The notes beneath the pieces were generated by a model. That model was given only the letters and a program-made list of their open reading frames with translations. It did no database searches and was not told the DNA's origin. The position numbers and the translations under genes are program-made. DNA of 64,000 nucleotides from Cytobacillus praedii. GTDB lineage: Bacteria; Bacillota; Bacilli; Bacillales; Cytobacillaceae. Below, piece by piece: positions 54,701 through 63,319 of this stretch. How positions within the stretch are numbered: position 1 is the first letter of the stretch; every line of letters starts with the position of its first letter. The stretch covers positions 12,320 to 76,319 of the forward strand of contig NZ_LMBX01000016.1 of NCBI RefSeq assembly GCF_001439605.1, read 5' to 3'.

Positions 54701-54731
54701 CGAATCGTACATATACTTACTACGAACGTTT

Positions 54732-54872
54732 TTATTGGGTAGTTTTCTTTTCTGCTTCCATCATTTTTTGAATCAATATATGCTGTGGCATATGCATAAT
54801 TTGTTCAATGGGAAGGTTTAATTTTTCAGCGAGCATTTTTGCTGATTCAGCCGAAATTTGTAAAGTTTTCAT
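54732..54872 (-). CDS. yycC: YycC family small protein
   Basis: A 46-aa protein, ATG at 54872 with GGAGG upstream. It reads MKTLQISAESAKMLAEKLN, then LPIEQIMHMPQHILIQKMMEAEKK, matching the short YycC family (conserved MHMPQH). Function unknown; probably an all-helical intracellular protein. It is too short for a common ORF cutoff. It diverges from the GDPD gene with only 27 nt between the start codons, so the promoters of one or both lie within or overlap the other's leader. Confidence 0.8.
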   Translation of the reverse strand: MKTLQISAESAKMLAEKLNLPIEQIMHMPQHILIQKMMEAEKKTTQ

Positions 54873-54899
54873 GTTTTATTCCTCCAAAGGGGTGATTTA

Positions 54900-55622
54900 A
54901 TGACACTTATATTTGCTCATAGAGGGTATTCTCAAGCTTACCCTGAAAATACAATGAAAGCATTTAAAGAAGCAGCTTCAGCAGGTGCAGATGGGATTGA
55001 GCTCGACGTACAGCTAACAAAGGATGGAGAATTAGTCGTCATCCATGATGAAAAAGTAGATCGGACTACGAATGGAAAAGGCTTTGTTAAAGATTTTACC
55101 TTTAAAGAAACTAGAAAGCTAGATGCGAGTTATAAAAAAAAGAAGCTTTTGCAAAAAGAACCGATCCCTGCATTAGAGGAAGTTTTAGAATGGATGACGA
55201 CGAATCAAATCATCTGTAATATCGAATTGAAAAATGGAGTATTTCCCTATAAAGGTATGGAAGAAAAGGTACTTGATCTTATTAATACGTATAATTTGAA
55301 GGATCGAGTGATCCTATCTTCATTTAATCATTATAGTATTGTTTATTGCTATAGGCTTGATCAAGAGATAGAAACGGCTCCATTGTTTTCTGAAGGACTA
55401 TATATGCCTTGGGTTTATGCTCAGTCCATTGGCGCAAAAAGTATTCATCCAAGGCATACTGCTGCACCTAATGAATTGGTTAGGGCTTCTGAAGAGTATG
55501 GAATAGCTGTAAGGCCATATACTGTAAATAAAGAGAAAGATTTGCAGAGATTTTTTGCAGTTGGATGCTCAGCTGTTATTACAGATGATCCAGTTAAGGC
55601 ATTGCAAATTAGAGATAGATAA
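54900..55622 (+). CDS. yqiK: Glycerophosphodiester phosphodiesterase family protein (YqiK-like)
   Basis: GDPD family hydrolase of 240 aa splitting glycerophosphodiesters into alcohol and glycerol 3-phosphate. Catalytic HRGYSQAYPENT near 6-17, metal ligands ELDVQ near 38-42 and HDE near 53-55, ELKNG near 100. No signal peptide, so cytoplasmic. AAGGGGTGA precedes the ATG. Its location next to yqzF corresponds to yqiK in B. subtilis. Confidence 0.9.
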   Translation: MTLIFAHRGYSQAYPENTMKAFKEAASAGADGIELDVQLTKDGELVVIHDEKVDRTTNGKGFVKDFTFKETRKLDASYKKKKLLQKEPIPALEEVLEWMTTNQIICNIELKNGVFPYKGMEEKVLDLINTYNLKDRVILSSFNHYSIVYCYRLDQEIETAPLFSEGLYMPWVYAQSIGAKSIHPRHTAAPNELVRASEEYGIAVRPYTVNKEKDLQRFFAVGCSAVITDDPVKALQIRDR

Positions 55623-55630
55623 AATGGAAA

Positions 55631-55668
55631 AAAGCAATCGGCATCTTTGCCGATTGCTTTATTTTTTA
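55631..55668. terminator. Bidirectional terminator between GDPD gene and yqzF
   Basis: AAAGCAATCGGC (55631-55642) pairs perfectly with GCCGATTGCTTT (55649-55660) on an ATCTTT loop, then ATTTTTT. Convergent genes. Confidence 0.93.
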
Positions 55669-55892
55669 AAGCGGTTTTGAACTTTATTTCTTTTTCGATC
55701 ACGGTAAAGGATAAAGCCGGCGACAAAGCCAAGTCCAAGTAAAAATAAGAGTAAACCCGCAAGAAATTGCATCCATAGATAAGGGAAGGGGCTTTGCAAA
55801 ATGCCAAAAACCATATCTCTCATCAATTTAATGCCATAAGCTGCTAAAAATCCAGGTATTAATAATATGATTAAAGCAAATATTCTTATCAT
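55659..55892 (-). CDS. yqzF: DUF2627 small membrane protein YqzF
   Basis: A 77-aa protein with two membrane helices (about 3-22 and 38-62) and a basic tail (RDRKRNKVQNRFKK), the DUF2627/YqzF pattern. Function unknown. In Bacillus it sits next to bkdR, as here. GAAGGGAAC precedes the ATG. Its stop lies at the edge of the shared terminator. Confidence 0.87.
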   Translation of the reverse strand: MIRIFALIILLIPGFLAAYGIKLMRDMVFGILQSPFPYLWMQFLAGLLLFLLGLGFVAGFILYRDRKRNKVQNRFKK

Positions 55893-55947
55893 CAGTAGTT
55901 CCCTTCATTTTGTTCTCTTAAAAAAAGTATTGATTTTATATAGAAAT

Positions 55948-55976
55948 TTGTCAAGTACAACAATCATGTTTAAAAT
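55948..55976 (+). promoter_or_regulatory. Sigma-A promoter of bkdR
   Basis: TTGTCA (55948-55953), 17-nt spacer, TAAAAT (55971-55976), about 75 nt before bkdR. Confidence 0.75.
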
Positions 55977-56052
55977 AGAAGTATATGAAAAAAGTTGCGT
56001 AATAAATAGAAAATTCGTGAAATAAACTTCAAGGTCCAAAGGTGGGTATTAC

Positions 56053-58119
56053 ATGCAAACAGTTATGATTGTTGGAGCTGGTAAAGGCGGTTCTGCGATC
56101 TTAAAAATAATGAAAGAAACAGAGATGCTGAAAGTCATCGCGGTAGTGGATTGTAACCCCGAAGCACCTGGCATTGAGAAAGCAAGGGAAGTAGGAATTC
56201 CAACAGGAACAGATTGGAAGCAATTTATTGAACAAGATATTGATATCATTGTTGAAGTAACTGGCAGACAGGATGTGTTTCTCGAGCTTCGTGAAGCAAA
56301 AAAGAAAGACTCCGTATTGATACCTGGAAGTGTAGCCTTTTTAATAGCGGGTCTAATAGAAGAAAAAGAAAAGCTAATTTCAAGTATTGAAAGTGAGACA
56401 TATAAGCGTGATCTTATTTTTAATACGACTGGTGATGGGATGATAGGGGTTAACCAAAACACAGAGGTTATTCTTTTCAACAGAAGCGCGGAGAAAATGA
56501 CAGGCATTAAAAGTAAAGATGCGATTGGACGTCCAATTGATCAAATTATTTCAAATACCCGGTTAAAACGGGTAATGAAGACTAGGCGAATTGAGGCAAA
56601 TCAGGAACTTATATTGAATAACGGATTAAAAGTTATTACGACAAGGATTCCTATGATTGGTGAGAAAAATGAATTGCTCGGGGCGTTTTCCGTATTTAAA
56701 GACATAACTGAAGTGATGAATTTAGCTGAAGAAATAACGGATTTAAAGGAAATTCAAACCATGCTTCAGGCAATTATCCAATCAAGTGATGAAGCAATAT
56801 CAGTAGTAGATGAGAACGGAAAAGGCTTATTAATTAATCCTGCTTATTCTCGTATTACTGGTCTTTCAGAAGATGAAGTCCTAGGGAAACCTGCAACAAC
56901 TGATATTTCAGAGGGTGAAAGCGTGCACATGAAGGTCCTTCAAACAAGAAGGGCTGTAAGGGGAGTTGCCATGCGAGTAGGCCCAAATAAAAAGGAAGTC
57001 GTAGTTAATGTAGCACCTGTCATTGTGGATGGCATCATTAAAGGAAGTGTCGGGGTTATCCATGATGTTTCCGAGATTGAATCATTAAACAGAGAATTGC
57101 ATCGGGCCCGACAGATTATTCGTACACTTGAAGCAAAATATTCTTTTGATGATATTATTGGACGCTCTGAGGAGATGACCATTGCTGTTGAACAAGCGCG
57201 TCTTGGTGCAAAAACACCTGCCACTGTATTGCTAAGAGGAGAATCAGGAACTGGTAAAGAGTTATTTGCTCATGCCATTCATAATGGAAGTGATCGGAGG
57301 TACAATAAATTTATTCGTGTTAACTGTGCCGCTTTATCCGAGTCGCTTTTAGAAAGTGAACTTTTTGGTTATGAAGAGGGAGCATTTTCAGGAGCGAAAA
57401 GAGGCGGGAAAAGAGGACTATTTGAAGAGGCGAATAATGGGAGTATTTTCCTTGATGAAATTGGTGAGTTAACTGCGAATACACAGGCTAAACTATTAAG
57501 GATCTTGCAAGAAAAAGAAATCACTCGTGTAGGGGGTACTAAGTCTATCCCAATAAATGTTAGGGTGATTGCGGCAACTAATGTTAATTTAGAAAAAGGA
57601 ATTGCGAGCGGAACATTTAGGGAAGACTTGTATTATAGGCTTAATAGGATGCCTATTCATATCCCTTCCTTACGAAAAAGGAAGGAAGATATTCCTTTGC
57701 TATGCAATCGGCTTATTCAAAAAATCAATCAAGAATATGGGCGAAATGTAGAAAGTATATCAGATTCCGCTATGAAAAAGCTCATGGAGTATGATTGGCC
57801 TGGCAATGTAAGAGAGCTGGAAAATATTCTGGGCAGGGCGATTATTTTTATGAATTACAATGAAATTCAGCTTGAAGGACACCATGTTCCTGAACTGATA
57901 AAAAAGGTGAATAATCCGAATGTACAAATGGAAGAGCCAATAAAAACTGATAAAACATTAGCCCAATTAGTTGAACATTATGAGGAAAGAATGATTCTAA
58001 AGACCCTTCAGGAAATGGAAGGGAATAAAACAATGACAGCCAAGTCTCTAGGGCTGTCTGTAAGGAATTTATACTATAAGCTTGAAAAATACGGGATTGC
58101 AAATAGTAGCACGCAATAA
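56053..58119 (+). CDS. bkdR: BkdR, sigma-54-dependent activator of the bkd operon
   Basis: Enhancer-binding protein of 688 aa. Order: N-terminal Rossmann-like domain ([14 protein letters not shown]..., 1-110), PAS 1 (about 120-225), PAS 2 (about 235-345), AAA+ domain with Walker A GESGTGKE near 396-403, GAFSGA loop near 440, Walker [11 protein letters not shown] near 460, and a Fis helix-turn-helix ([21 protein letters not shown], 660-680). GAFTGA, which touches sigma-54, reads GAFSGA. It activates the promoter at 58188. In B. subtilis BkdR responds to isoleucine/valine. Confidence 0.95.
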   Translation: MQTVMIVGAGKGGSAILKIMKETEMLKVIAVVDCNPEAPGIEKAREVGIPTGTDWKQFIEQDIDIIVEVTGRQDVFLELREAKKKDSVLIPGSVAFLIAGLIEEKEKLISSIESETYKRDLIFNTTGDGMIGVNQNTEVILFNRSAEKMTGIKSKDAIGRPIDQIISNTRLKRVMKTRRIEANQELILNNGLKVITTRIPMIGEKNELLGAFSVFKDITEVMNLAEEITDLKEIQTMLQAIIQSSDEAISVVDENGKGLLINPAYSRITGLSEDEVLGKPATTDISEGESVHMKVLQTRRAVRGVAMRVGPNKKEVVVNVAPVIVDGIIKGSVGVIHDVSEIESLNRELHRARQIIRTLEAKYSFDDIIGRSEEMTIAVEQARLGAKTPATVLLRGESGTGKELFAHAIHNGSDRRYNKFIRVNCAALSESLLESELFGYEEGAFSGAKRGGKRGLFEEANNGSIFLDEIGELTANTQAKLLRILQEKEITRVGGTKSIPINVRVIAATNVNLEKGIASGTFREDLYYRLNRMPIHIPSLRKRKEDIPLLCNRLIQKINQEYGRNVESISDSAMKKLMEYDWPGNVRELENILGRAIIFMNYNEIQLEGHHVPELIKKVNNPNVQMEEPIKTDKTLAQLVEHYEERMILKTLQEMEGNKTMTAKSLGLSVRNLYYKLEKYGIANSSTQ

Positions 58120-58187
58120 TTTTCATGTATGAAAAATGTTGCACGGTAAAGTTATTGTAAAAAAGCGTTTTATCCACATTTTCATTT

Positions 58188-58203
58188 TGGCACGCTTCTT
58201 GCA
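58188..58203 (+). promoter_or_regulatory. Sigma-54 promoter of ptb-bcd-buk-lpdV-bkd
   Basis: TGGCAC (58188-58193), 5 nt, TTGCA (58199-58203): a perfect -24/-12 match, 60 nt before ptb. It requires SigL and the activator BkdR encoded just upstream. Confidence 0.94.
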
Positions 58204-58264
58204 TATTAGAATAATGAGTGTAGCAACATGATATTGCAATAAGTGCTTTAAAGGGGTTGAGACG

Positions 58265-59170
58265 ATGGAATTGGATTCGCTTATACAGAGAGCAACCCAA
58301 TACGAAGAAAAAACTGTAGCAGTTGCTGCTGCAGAAGATCATGAGGTTATTGAAGCTGTCGCTTCTGCGATCGAAAGGAATTTAGCAAAATTCATATTAT
58401 TTGGAGATAAGGAAAAAATTCTTCAAATAATGGAAGAGCATCATGGTGATTTAGCTAAAAACCCAAAGCTTCAAATCATTCATACTCATTCACCAGCTGC
58501 ATCTGCAGAACATGCTGTTAAAGCTGTTAAATTGAATGAAGCGAATGTTTTAATGAAGGGGAATGTCCCAACTGCTACGATTTTAAAGGCTGTATTAAAC
58601 AAAGAATATGGTCTGAGAGCAGGAAGTGTTTTATCACACGTTGCTGTTTTTGAGGTTCCCGGTTTTGACCGGTTTACAATTCTAACTGATGCAGCAATGA
58701 ATATCGCACCGGATTTAGAGCAAAAGGCACAGATTACAAGAAATGCTGTCGGAATCGCGAAAAGCATCGGTGTTGACAATCCGAAAGTTGCACCTATCGC
58801 AGCTGTGGAAGTAGTTAACCCTGCAATGCAGGCAACTTTAGATGCTGCCGCTTTGACTGCTATGAATAAACGTGGTCAACTGGCTGGCTGTATTGTAGAT
58901 GGTCCGCTTGCTTTAGATAATGCAGTATCCTTAACTGCTGCTGAACATAAAGGGATAAAAAGCGATGTTGCTGGACAAGCAGATATTCTGCTAGTTCCGA
59001 CAATTGAAGTTGGAAATGCCCTTTATAAATCCTTAATTTACTTTGCAAAAGCTAAGGTAGGAGCAGTTATTGCTGGGGCAAAAGCACCGATCGTTTTAAC
59101 ATCTAGAGCTGATTCAGCTGAAAGCAAGCTATACTCATTAGCATTAGCGATCTGCTCTGCTTCAAAATAA
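58265..59170 (+). CDS. ptb: Phosphate butyryltransferase
   Basis: Transfers branched or straight short acyl groups from CoA to phosphate (301 aa), with Buk allowing ATP formation from isovaleryl- or isobutyryl-CoA. PTA/PTB fold: [13 protein letters not shown] near 20-32, [19 protein letters not shown] near 94-112, and the conserved [17 protein letters not shown] region near 179-195. AAAGGGGTTGAGACG precedes the ATG. First gene after the sigma-54 promoter. Confidence 0.95.
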   Translation: MELDSLIQRATQYEEKTVAVAAAEDHEVIEAVASAIERNLAKFILFGDKEKILQIMEEHHGDLAKNPKLQIIHTHSPAASAEHAVKAVKLNEANVLMKGNVPTATILKAVLNKEYGLRAGSVLSHVAVFEVPGFDRFTILTDAAMNIAPDLEQKAQITRNAVGIAKSIGVDNPKVAPIAAVEVVNPAMQATLDAAALTAMNKRGQLAGCIVDGPLALDNAVSLTAAEHKGIKSDVAGQADILLVPTIEVGNALYKSLIYFAKAKVGAVIAGAKAPIVLTSRADSAESKLYSLALAICSASK

Positions 59171-59201
59171 TAGACGTATAATTATTGGGAGGAATTTTAA
59201 C

Positions 59202-60299
59202 ATGGAAATTTTCAAGTATCTAGAAAAGTATGATTATGAACAAGTAGTATTTTGCCAAGACAAAACATCAGGCTTAAAAGCAATCATTGCTATCCATGAC
59301 ACTACATTAGGACCAGCACTTGGTGGTACTCGTATGTGGACATATGCTTCAGAAGAAGCTGCAATTGAAGATGCATTACGTCTTGCAAAAGGTATGACAT
59401 ACAAAAATGCTGCAGCTGGTCTTAACCTTGGCGGCGGTAAAACAGTTATCATCGGCGATCCTAAGAAGGATAAAAATGAAGAGTTATTCCGTGCATTCGG
59501 TCGTTATGTACAAGGCTTAAATGGCCGTTACATCACTGCTGAGGATGTAGGTACAACTGTTGCTGATATGGACCTTATCCATGAAGAAACTGATTTCGTT
59601 ACAGGTATTTCTCCAGCATTCGGTTCATCAGGTAACCCATCTCCAGTAACAGCTTATGGTGTTTACGTTGGGATGAAAGCTGCTGCTAAAGCTGCATTTG
59701 GCACTGATTCTTTAGAAGGTAAAGTTGTTGCAGTACAAGGTGTAGGTAACGTTGCTTACCACCTATGTAAACATCTTCATGAAGAAGGCGCTCAATTAAT
59801 CGTTACAGATATTAATAAAGAAGCTGTACAACGTGCAGTTAACGACTTTGGTGCAAAAGCAGTTGAGCCAGATGAAATCTACGGCGTTGAATGTGATATC
59901 TATGCACCATGTGCACTTGGCGCAACTGTAAACGACGATACAATTCCACAATTTAAAGCAAAAGTAATCGCTGGTTCTGCTAACAACCAATTAAAAGAAG
60001 AACGTCATGGCGATATTATCCATGAAATGGGTATCGTTTATGCTCCAGACTATGTAATCAACGCTGGTGGAGTTATTAACGTTGCTGACGAATTATATGG
60101 CTACAATGCTGAACGTGCAATGAAAAAAGTTGAAGGTCTTTACGATACAATTGAAAAAGTTATCGAAATTTCAAAACGCGATGGCATTCCTACTTATAAA
60201 GCAGCTGACCGTATGGCTGAAGAAAGAATTGAAAGAATGCGTAATTCTCGCAGCCAATTCCTTCAAAATGGCCACCACATTTTAAGCCGTAAAAAATAA
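59202..60299 (+). CDS. bcd: Leucine (branched-chain amino acid) dehydrogenase
   Basis: NAD-dependent oxidative deamination of leucine, valine and isoleucine to keto acids (365 aa). Glu/Leu/Phe/Val dehydrogenase fold: GGTRMWTY near 39-46, catalytic lysine in [10 protein letters not shown] near 73-82, NAD loop [15 protein letters not shown] near 180-194, [15 protein letters not shown] near 285-299. TGGGAGGAATTT precedes the ATG. Codon use here is more biased to translationally favoured codons (CGT, GGT, AAC) than upstream. Confidence 0.96.
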   Translation: MEIFKYLEKYDYEQVVFCQDKTSGLKAIIAIHDTTLGPALGGTRMWTYASEEAAIEDALRLAKGMTYKNAAAGLNLGGGKTVIIGDPKKDKNEELFRAFGRYVQGLNGRYITAEDVGTTVADMDLIHEETDFVTGISPAFGSSGNPSPVTAYGVYVGMKAAAKAAFGTDSLEGKVVAVQGVGNVAYHLCKHLHEEGAQLIVTDINKEAVQRAVNDFGAKAVEPDEIYGVECDIYAPCALGATVNDDTIPQFKAKVIAGSANNQLKEERHGDIIHEMGIVYAPDYVINAGGVINVADELYGYNAERAMKKVEGLYDTIEKVIEISKRDGIPTYKAADRMAEERIERMRNSRSQFLQNGHHILSRKK

Positions 60300-60329
60300 T
60301 AAGCAGTAATTGTTAGAACAAATGATCAG

Positions 60330-60420
60330 GTCAAAGCGCTAAATTGATATTTAGCGTCTTTGACTCATTTAGTAAAAATAGAGCGGAATTATTCAAGCAC
60401 CTTGCTTTTAAGGTGCCAGA
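60330..60420 (+). other. Two hairpins between bcd and buk
   Basis: GTCAAAG-C-GCTAAAT (60330-60344) pairs with ATTTAGCG-T-CTTTGAC (60349-60364), a 15-bp stem with one bulge; GCACCTT pairs with AAGGTGC around 60400-60419. The T tails are poor, so mRNA processing or stabilisation, or partial termination, are more likely than full termination. Confidence 0.65.
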
Positions 60421-60445
60421 CTGCTTTTTAACTGGAGGTTTAACT

Positions 60446-61552
60446 GTGCAAGAACAAGGACATCGAATTCTCGTTATCAACCCAGGTTCTACTTCAACGA
60501 AAATTGGAGTTTTCGATAATGATATTTCTATTTTAGAAAAAACATTACGCCATGATACTGATGTAATTAACTCATTTGAAAATATTATTGATCAATATGA
60601 ATTCCGAAAAAACGCTATTCTTGAGACATTGGATCAAGAAGGCTTTAATATATCAAAACTAAGCGCTGTTTGTGGTCGCGGTGGATTGCTAAGACCAATT
60701 GAAGGCGGAACATACGCTGTAAATGATGATATGCTTCAAGATTTACGTGAAGGCTTTGCTGGACAGCATGCTTCCAATCTTGGCGGTATTATTGCATATG
60801 AGATTGCTACAGCTTTAAATATCCCTTCATATATCGTTGACCCTGTTGTAGTTGACGAAATGGAGCCAATTGCTCGTATTTCTGGTTTATCGAAAATCGA
60901 ACGCATAAGTATTTTCCATGCCTTAAATCAAAAAGCGGTTGCTCGCAGAGTAGCAAAGGAATTAGGCAAGAAGTACGAAGATATGAACTTAATTGTCACT
61001 CATATGGGTGGAGGAATTACAGTTGGTGCTCATAAGCAAGGCCGAGTAATCGATGTAAATAATGGATTGCATGGGGAAGGTCCTTTCAGCCCTGAACGTG
61101 CAGGAACTGTTCCTATTGGCGATTTAGTTTCATTATGCTTCTCAGGTCAATACTACCGTGAAGAAATTACGAAAATGCTTGTTGGCCAAGGTGGTCTTGT
61201 TGGATACCTAGGTACGAATGATGCAGTTAAAGTAGAAAAAATGATCGAAGCTGGCGATGAAAAAGCGAAGCTTGTTTATTCAGCAATGGCTTATCAAGTT
61301 GCTAAAGAGATCGGTGCTGCAAGTGCTGTCCTTAATGGGAAAGTTGATGCGATCATCATTACTGGCGGACTTGCCTACGGTAAGAGCTTCGTAAAAGAAA
61401 TCAGCGACCGCATTAGCTGGATTGCCGATGTAATTGTTCAACCAGGCGAAGACGAGCTACAAGCTCTTGCTGAAGGTGCACTTCGTGTCCTTCGTGGAGA
61501 AGAAAATGAAAAAGTATATCCAGGAAATGTGAATGTAGAAGCTACTGTTTAA
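60446..61552 (+). CDS. buk: Butyrate kinase
   Basis: Converts butyryl- or branched acyl-phosphate plus ADP to acid plus ATP (368 aa). ASKHA fold: [18 protein letters not shown] near 6-23, catalytic [15 protein letters not shown] near 190-204, [16 protein letters not shown] near 310-325. GTG 60446 follows GGAGGT at 6 nt; the frame opens 34 codons earlier, but that segment is the hairpin region. Same operon as ptb and bcd. Confidence 0.95.
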   Translation: MQEQGHRILVINPGSTSTKIGVFDNDISILEKTLRHDTDVINSFENIIDQYEFRKNAILETLDQEGFNISKLSAVCGRGGLLRPIEGGTYAVNDDMLQDLREGFAGQHASNLGGIIAYEIATALNIPSYIVDPVVVDEMEPIARISGLSKIERISIFHALNQKAVARRVAKELGKKYEDMNLIVTHMGGGITVGAHKQGRVIDVNNGLHGEGPFSPERAGTVPIGDLVSLCFSGQYYREEITKMLVGQGGLVGYLGTNDAVKVEKMIEAGDEKAKLVYSAMAYQVAKEIGAASAVLNGKVDAIIITGGLAYGKSFVKEISDRISWIADVIVQPGEDELQALAEGALRVLRGEENEKVYPGNVNVEATV

Positions 61553-61586
61553 TAGTAGGGAACTTCTCTTCTTGTAGTATAAATAC

Positions 61587-61828
61587 TGTCTAGCGCAAGC
61601 TGCCAGCCCCGCAGTACAGGACGTTCTCGTGTCGACTATCCGACTGGATAAGGAAAGCTTCAGCAGCGACACATCGCATGATCAAAAGCGAAGCTTTTGG
61701 GAGGACGTCACGCATTTGTCGACCTCGAGGTCACAAGACAACTCTCTCGCAAAAGGTAAAGAATACTTTTCTGTGGGAGAATTGTGTTGTGGGACTGAAG
61801 GGTGAGCAAGGCGCTTGCGCTTTTCTGA
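61587..61828 (-). repeat. Long hairpin repeat before lpdV
   Basis: Starts CTGTCTAGCG and ends AGCAAGGCGCTTGCGCTTTTCT. Contains the GACCTCGAGGTC palindrome, AGCGAAGCTTTTGG and an inner AAAAG/CTTTT-GGGAGA stem. At about 240 nt it is the longest member. It ends 3 nt before the AGGAGGAAAT of lpdV. Short open frames here (such as 61678-61860) are repeat sequence. Confidence 0.75.
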
Positions 61829-61843
61829 TTAGGAGGAAATATT

Positions 61844-63262
61844 GTGGCAGAAGAATATGATTTGGTCATTCTTGGTGGAGGAACTGGCGGATATGTAGCA
61901 GCTATCCGTGCTTCTCAACTTGGATTAAAAACTGCATTGGTAGAAAAAGGAAAACTTGGTGGTACATGCTTACATAAGGGATGTATTCCAAGTAAAGCAT
62001 TACTTCGCAGTGCAGAAGTATATGCACAAACAAAGCATAGTGAAGACTTTGGTGTTATCACAAGTGATGTTTCTGTGAACTTTGGTAAAGTTCAAGAGCG
62101 AAAAGGCAAAATCGTTGATCAGCTTCATAAAGGTGTTCAGCACTTAATGAAGCAAGGAAAAATTGACGTATTTGAAGGAATGGGACGTATTTTAGGTCCT
62201 TCAATCTTCTCTCCAATGCCAGGAACAATTTCTGTTGAAATGAACAACGGAGAAGAAAATGCTATGCTAGTTCCTAAAAATGTCATCGTTGCAACTGGCT
62301 CACGTCCACGTACATTGCCTGGACTTGAGATTGGCGGTAATGTAATGACATCTGATGAAGCTTTAGCAATGGAAGAAATTCCAAAGTCAATCATTATTGT
62401 TGGCGGCGGCGTTATCGGTATTGAGTGGGCTTCAATGCTATCAGATTTCGGAGCAGAAGTTACTGTTATCGAATATTCAGATCGTATTATCCCAACAGAA
62501 GATAAAGAAATCTCAAAAGAAATGCAGCGCCTGATGAAGAAAAAGGGTGTAAACATCGTAACAAGTGCAAAAGTTCTTCCTGAAACATTAAAACAAGGGA
62601 ATACTGTTTCAATTTCTGCAGAAGTTAAAGGCGAACAAAAAGAATTTACAGCTGAGAAAATTCTTGTATCTGTTGGACGTCAAGCGAACGTAGAAGGCAT
62701 CGGTCTTGAAAATACAGATATCCAAGTAGAAAAAGGCTATATCGTTGCAAATGAATATTTTCAAACAAAAGAATCTCATATTTATGCGATCGGTGATGTA
62801 ATCGGCGGCTTACAGCTTGCACACGTTGCTTCACATGAAGGTATCGTTGCAGTTGAACATATCGCTGGTGAAAATCCATCTCCAATCGACTATGATCTTG
62901 TTTCTAAATGCATCTACAGTTCTCCTGAAGCGGCAAGTGTTGGGATAACTGAAGATCAAGCAAAAGAAAAAGGATTTAAAGTGAAAACTGGGAAGTTTTC
63001 TTTTAAAGGAATCGGAAAAGCACTTGTATTTGGTGAATCTGATGGTTTCGTGAAAATTGTTGCCGATGAAGAAACAAATGATATTCTTGGCGTGCATATG
63101 ATTGGTCCACACGTAACAGACATGATTTCTGAAGCTGGACTTGCTAAAGTACTTGATGCAACACCTTGGGAAGTTGCTCATACAATTCATCCGCACCCAA
63201 CACTATCAGAAGCAATCGGTGAAGCAGCTCTAGCTGTGGATGGAAAAGCTATTCATGGATAA
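61844..63262 (+). CDS. lpdV: Dihydrolipoyl dehydrogenase of the branched-chain keto acid complex (E3)
   Basis: FAD enzyme reoxidising dihydrolipoamide on E2 with NAD (472 aa). FAD-binding LGGGTGGYVAAIRASQLG near 10-27, redox disulfide GGTCLHKGCIPSKALL near 39-54, NAD-binding IVGGGVIGIEWASML near 184-198 and the interface His-Glu pair HPHPTLSEAIGEA near 447-459. GTG start behind AGGAGG. The gene lies between buk and bkdAA, as in B. subtilis. Confidence 0.96.
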   Translation: MAEEYDLVILGGGTGGYVAAIRASQLGLKTALVEKGKLGGTCLHKGCIPSKALLRSAEVYAQTKHSEDFGVITSDVSVNFGKVQERKGKIVDQLHKGVQHLMKQGKIDVFEGMGRILGPSIFSPMPGTISVEMNNGEENAMLVPKNVIVATGSRPRTLPGLEIGGNVMTSDEALAMEEIPKSIIIVGGGVIGIEWASMLSDFGAEVTVIEYSDRIIPTEDKEISKEMQRLMKKKGVNIVTSAKVLPETLKQGNTVSISAEVKGEQKEFTAEKILVSVGRQANVEGIGLENTDIQVEKGYIVANEYFQTKESHIYAIGDVIGGLQLAHVASHEGIVAVEHIAGENPSPIDYDLVSKCIYSSPEAASVGITEDQAKEKGFKVKTGKFSFKGIGKALVFGESDGFVKIVADEETNDILGVHMIGPHVTDMISEAGLAKVLDATPWEVAHTIHPHPTLSEAIGEAALAVDGKAIHG

Positions 63263-63267
63263 AAATA

Positions 63268-63292
63268 TAGAGAGCTAAATATTAGCTCTCTA
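63268..63292 (+). other. Hairpin between lpdV and bkdAA
   Basis: TAGAGAGCTAA (63268-63278) pairs perfectly with TTAGCTCTCTA (63282-63292) around a 3-nt loop. No T run follows; bkdAA begins 28 nt later, so a processing or stabilising stem is more likely than a terminator. Confidence 0.65.
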
Positions 63293-63319
63293 GTACATAT
63301 TTATTTAGGAGGTTACAAA

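Noticed and set aside
57848..58342. 164-residue minus-strand open frame across the bkdR end and ptb start
   Set aside because: It is antisense to two firm genes and the sigma-54 promoter; a shadow.
61678..61860. 60-residue open frame before lpdV
   Set aside because: It lies in the hairpin repeat and overlaps the lpdV start.
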